Source: an uncultured bacterium (GTDB lineage: Bacteria; Planctomycetota; Phycisphaerae; Phycisphaerales; SM1A02). From it: 15,597 bases of DNA. The notes beneath the pieces were generated by a model. The model was given only the letters and a program-made list of their open reading frames with translations. It was not told where the DNA came from and did no database searches. The translations under genes were made by a program, and so were the position numbers. Where the stretch lies: NCBI GenBank assembly GCA_903861235.1, contig CAIOTP010000237.1:1-15597 (forward strand), in the 5' to 3' direction. Below, piece after piece: positions 12,684-15,597 of the stretch. Within the stretch, counting starts at the first letter, position 1; each line of letters begins with the position of its first letter.

Positions 12684-14050
12684 TGCAGGACGCTCCCCCC
12701 AGCGGTCCCGCCAAGGGGCTTTCCCGGTTGCACCTCTGGCAGATCCAGGGGGTGCGTGATGTGGTGGTGGTCGCGCTGGTGATCGGCATCTTCTACATGG
12801 GCTACGCCATCCGGACGGTGACCGTGCCGTTGCTGGTGGCCTTCGGACTGGCCTACCTGGTGGAGCCCGTGGTGAAGGGACTGGTGAGGCGATTCGGCTT
12901 CAGTCGCACGGCCGCGGTCGGCACCGTCATGGGCACCGCGGGCGTGGCGCTGGTGGCCGTGGTGGCCCTGACCGTTCCGGTGCTGGTGGGGCAGACGGCG
13001 GGATTCCTGAAGAGCCTGCGTGAGGGTCGCTTCAACTCGGCGGTGGACCGCGTGGAGCAGCTGGTGCCCGAGGAATATCGCGGCGAAGTGGGCCGGTTCC
13101 GCGCCTGGTTCCAGCAGAGCACGCAGGCGGAGCCGGTGGGCGAGATGTCGCCGAGGACGGAGAAGGCGGCCGCGGACGAGCCGCTGGCCGACGGAGCGCG
13201 ACCGCCCGCGGAGCCGGCCGACGAGCCGAAGGTGAAGGCTGCGGAGGCGGAAGCCGAGGCCATCCAGCGTGCGGTGGCTGCAGAGCTGGAGCGGCGAGGC
13301 TTCCGTCAGGCGAACGAGGATCGGAATTCGGGCTTCCGTTGGGCCACGGTGCTCGGCGCGAACGCCGAGGACGTGCTGCTCTCCGCGGTGGAGGTTCTGA
13401 CGATCCTCTTCCTGGCGGCGCTGGTGCCGTTCTACTTCTGGTTCTTCTCGATCAACTTCCCGGATGCGCTCGCCTTCCTGCGGGGCCTCCTGCCGGAGAA
13501 GCATCGCGACCGCATCCTGGAGCTGGCCGGCGACATGGATCGCGCCGTGAGCGGCTTCATCCGAGGTCGGATCGTGGTCAGCGTGATCATGGGGGTGGTG
13601 GCCGCCATCGGCTGGAGGATCTGCGGCGTGCCCTACGCCATCACGCTGGGCGCCGCGGTGACCGTGCTCAGCCTGATCCCCTACGTGAGCGCCATCACGC
13701 TGCCGCTGGCCATCGGGCTGCTCGCCGCGGACCAGTTGGCGGTTCCGGACGCCGAACGCATGGGCTGGCTGTGGATCGCCCTCGGGCCGGCGCTGGTGTT
13801 CGGTCTGGTGCAGTTCCTGGAGGGCTACGTGCTGCTGCCGCTGATCGCGGGCAAGGCCACGGACCTGGATCCGGTGAGCATCTTCGTGGCGGTGCTCGCG
13901 GGTGCCGCGTTGGCCGGCGTGTACGGCATGCTGCTCAGCATTCCGGTGGCGGCCTGCCTGAAGATCTACCTGCGGGAAGTGGTCATGCCGCGTCTGCGGG
14001 CGTGGAGCTCCGGGCGGGTCAACGACCCGCTGCCCTTCGACCAGTCCTGA
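12683..14050 (+). CDS. AI-2E family (UPF0118) membrane protein with a long polar insertion
   Basis: This 455-aa polytopic membrane protein belongs to the AI-2E family, whose members include the proposed autoinducer-2 exporter TqsA but also ion antiporters, so the substrate is not assignable. Membrane segments are seen at about 25-60 (two), 78-103, 228-256, 297-312, 318-349, 365-388 and 396-428. Family landmarks include GFIRGR (291-296), GVPYAITLG (315-323), SLIPYVSAI (330-338), EGYVLLPLIAGK (380-391) and the LDPVSIF...GVYGMLLSIP end. Residues about 147-215 form a Glu/Ala/Pro-rich charged insertion (many EAE and AEP repeats) in the loop before the second membrane block, which makes the protein some 80-100 residues longer than usual. 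Its start overlaps the stop of the Minf_1886-type gene. It converges on ffh with a 12-nt gap. Confidence 0.9.
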   Translation: MQDAPPSGPAKGLSRLHLWQIQGVRDVVVVALVIGIFYMGYAIRTVTVPLLVAFGLAYLVEPVVKGLVRRFGFSRTAAVGTVMGTAGVALVAVVALTVPVLVGQTAGFLKSLREGRFNSAVDRVEQLVPEEYRGEVGRFRAWFQQSTQAEPVGEMSPRTEKAAADEPLADGARPPAEPADEPKVKAAEAEAEAIQRAVAAELERRGFRQANEDRNSGFRWATVLGANAEDVLLSAVEVLTILFLAALVPFYFWFFSINFPDALAFLRGLLPEKHRDRILELAGDMDRAVSGFIRGRIVVSVIMGVVAAIGWRICGVPYAITLGAAVTVLSLIPYVSAITLPLAIGLLAADQLAVPDAERMGWLWIALGPALVFGLVQFLEGYVLLPLIAGKATDLDPVSIFVAVLAGAALAGVYGMLLSIPVAACLKIYLREVVMPRLRAWSSGRVNDPLPFDQS

Positions 14051-14062
14051 TCCTGAACGCGG

Positions 14063-15538
14063 TCAGCGCTTCTTGCGCTGCTTGAAGCGGCTCTTGATGC
14101 TCTGCGTCTGCGTGCTTCCGCGTGTGGGAAGTCCCGGGAATCCGCCAGCCGCGTTGCCGGCCATGTCCCGCATGGCCTTGAACTTGCCCATGGCACCCAT
14201 GCCCGCCATCTGCTGGGTCATCTTCTGCATCATCTCGAACTGCTTGGCCAGTCGCCCCACCTCCTGCGCGGTGGTGCCGCTGCCCTGGGCGATCCGCCGG
14301 GTGCGGCTCTTCTGCTGGTCGACGAGCCGCACATCGGAGCGCTCGTCGGCCGTCATGCTGCGCACCATGCCTTCGACGCGGTCCAGCTGGCCGTCGTCGA
14401 TGGGCAGGTCCTTCATCATGCCGCCCACGCCGGGGAGCATGCCCAGCACCTTCTTGATGGGGCCCAGGCGGCGGATGGTCTTGAGCTGGCCCAGGAAGTC
14501 GTCGAGCGTGAGCTGGCCCTTGGCCATGCGCTCGGCCACACGCTGGGCCTCGGCCTCGTCCACTTCCTCCTGCGCCTTCTCCACCAGGCTCACCACGTCG
14601 CCCATGCCCAGGATCCGCCCCGCCACGCGTTCGGGGTGGAAGGGCTCCAGATCCGCGAACTTCTCGCCGGTGCCGGTGAAGAGGATGGGTGCGCCGGTGA
14701 CCCGACGCACGCTCAGGGCGGCCCCGCCGCGAGGATCGGCGTCGAACTTGGTGAGGATGATGCCGTCGAGCGGCAGGCGGTCGTGGAAGGCCTTGGCGGC
14801 CACGAGCGCGTCCTGGCCGGCCATGCCGTCCACCACGAGCAGCACCTGATGCGGCTGCAGGGACTGGCGCACGCCCTCCAGTTCCCGCATGAGGGCGTCC
14901 TCCACATGGAGGCGGCCGGCCGTGTCCACGAGCAGCGTGTCGAAACGGCCGTCGCGAGCGGCCTTCATGGCCCGCTGGGCCACGGCCACGGCCACGCCGA
15001 CCGCCTTGCCGTATTCCGCGCACCGGTCGGGCTCCCCATAGAAGGCCACGCGGGCGCCACCCTTGGCCTCGGACTCGACCTGCTCGACCACCAGCTTCAG
15101 CTGCTCGACGGCCGCGGGACGCTGCAGATCGCAGGCCGCGACGAGCACGCTGCGTCCGCGCTGCTTGAGCCATGCGGCGACCTTGCCGGCGGTGGTGGTC
15201 TTGCCGGAGCCCTGGAGGCCGCACAGCAGGACGACCGTGGGGCCGGGCGAGGCCTGCACCAGTTGCGGATCGCCGGGCCCCATGAGCTCGACGAGCTTGC
15301 GGTGCACGACGCCGACCATCTCCTGCGCCGGCGTGAGGCTGCGCGTGACGCCCAGGCCGATCGCGTCGCGGGCGACCTCGTCGCAGAACTGGCGCGCGAC
15401 CTCGTGGTGAACGTCGGCCTCGAGCAGCGCGGTGCCGACCTCGCCCATGACCTCGCGCACGTTGTCCTCGCTGATGCGCCCGCGACCGGACAGGTTGCGG
15501 AAGGCGTCGCCGAGGCGTTCCGTGAGGCGTTCGAACAT
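14063..15538 (-). CDS. ffh: Signal recognition particle GTPase Ffh (SRP54)
   Basis: Ffh binds 4.5S/SRP RNA and the signal sequences of nascent proteins and delivers ribosomes to FtsY at the membrane. The 491-aa product has the full N-G-M layout: N domain 1-90; G domain with P-loop GLQGSGKT (107-114), DLQRPAA (137-143), DTAGR (205-209), TKFD (263-266, usually TKLD), GGAALS (271-276) and GTGEKFADLEPFHPER (289-304); methionine-rich M domain about 320-460 with the RNA-binding SRTRRIAQGSG (411-421). The tail ends in a basic SRFKQRKKR. The stretch before the RNA-binding motif (ERSDVRLVDQQK) differs from the usual ER-x-P-form, a minor divergence. The ATG at 15538 gives the canonical MFERLTERL start; no Shine-Dalgarno site is seen. 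Confidence 0.97.
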   Translation of the reverse strand: MFERLTERLGDAFRNLSGRGRISEDNVREVMGEVGTALLEADVHHEVARQFCDEVARDAIGLGVTRSLTPAQEMVGVVHRKLVELMGPGDPQLVQASPGPTVVLLCGLQGSGKTTTAGKVAAWLKQRGRSVLVAACDLQRPAAVEQLKLVVEQVESEAKGGARVAFYGEPDRCAEYGKAVGVAVAVAQRAMKAARDGRFDTLLVDTAGRLHVEDALMRELEGVRQSLQPHQVLLVVDGMAGQDALVAAKAFHDRLPLDGIILTKFDADPRGGAALSVRRVTGAPILFTGTGEKFADLEPFHPERVAGRILGMGDVVSLVEKAQEEVDEAEAQRVAERMAKGQLTLDDFLGQLKTIRRLGPIKKVLGMLPGVGGMMKDLPIDDGQLDRVEGMVRSMTADERSDVRLVDQQKSRTRRIAQGSGTTAQEVGRLAKQFEMMQKMTQQMAGMGAMGKFKAMRDMAGNAAGGFPGLPTRGSTQTQSIKSRFKQRKKR

Positions 15539-15550
15539 CGTCGTCGTGCG

Positions 15551-15597
15551 TCAGCGCGCGGCGGCCGGGCGCGCGGCCTTGGCGGCGCCGGTGCGCG
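15551..15597 (-). CDS. Possible C-terminal tail of an upstream gene (truncated by window)
   Basis: On the minus strand the frame entering from the window edge reads RTGAAKAARPAAAR and stops at 15551, 12 nt before the ffh start. Ala/Lys/Pro/Arg-rich tails are common at protein ends and the close spacing would suit an operon with ffh, but 14 codons are too few to prove coding. It could equally be non-coding GC-rich sequence. Confidence 0.3.
   Translation of the reverse strand, partial: RTGAAKAARPAAAR

Overview
The window looks like chromosomal DNA from a GC-rich planctomycete, most likely of the Phycisphaerae type. Three things suggest this: five predicted secreted proteins that all end in a tandem dockerin-like Ca-loop tail (D-x-D-G-x-x-x-x-D-A-x-D followed by IGSLL and a terminal FG-x-C), a small protein of the Planctomycetes/Verrucomicrobia-restricted Minf_1886 type, and scarce Shine-Dalgarno sites. 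The lineage is inferred from these protein hallmarks, not from a marker tree.

Layout. 1-326 (+) is the C-terminal end of an AMP-forming acyl-CoA synthetase. 336-3384 (-) holds two tandem, related secreted proteins of 594 and 406 aa, built from nine-cysteine modules, PPC-like beta domains and the dockerin-like tail. A divergent intergenic region rich in inverted repeats (3385-3615) separates them from a + strand pair: an AhpE/Bcp-like peroxiredoxin whose 3' end overlaps a chagasin-type (I42) cysteine-protease inhibitor with a lipoprotein signal. 4599-6624 (-) holds two more secreted dockerin-tailed proteins, then tRNA-Gly(TCC) at 6726-6797 (-) and an orphan MlaE-type ABC permease (6838-7668, -). 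A strong terminator separates the permease from a 1049-aa secreted protein (7764-10913, -) that carries four lamin-tail-like modules, two nine-cysteine modules and the tail. After another strong terminator comes an OmpA-type lipoprotein (11216-12064, -). A divergent promoter region leads to a + strand pair with a 1-nt overlap, Minf_1886 family protein and AI-2E family membrane protein. The SRP GTPase gene ffh (14063-15538, -) closes the window, perhaps preceded by the tail of another minus-strand gene.

The window mixes housekeeping genes (ffh, tRNA, lipid-transport permease, OmpA-like lipoprotein) with an unusually dense set of exported, cysteine- and calcium-loop-rich proteins of unknown role. 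Together with the envelope-directed protease inhibitor, this suggests investment in stable extracellular or surface proteins. No insertion sequence, phage gene or CRISPR array was seen. Several minus-strand genes and one plus-strand gene lack a Shine-Dalgarno site and instead have a -10-like hexamer 6 or 9 nt before the start codon, which points to leaderless or near-leaderless transcription. Inverted repeats near three promoters are candidate operators.
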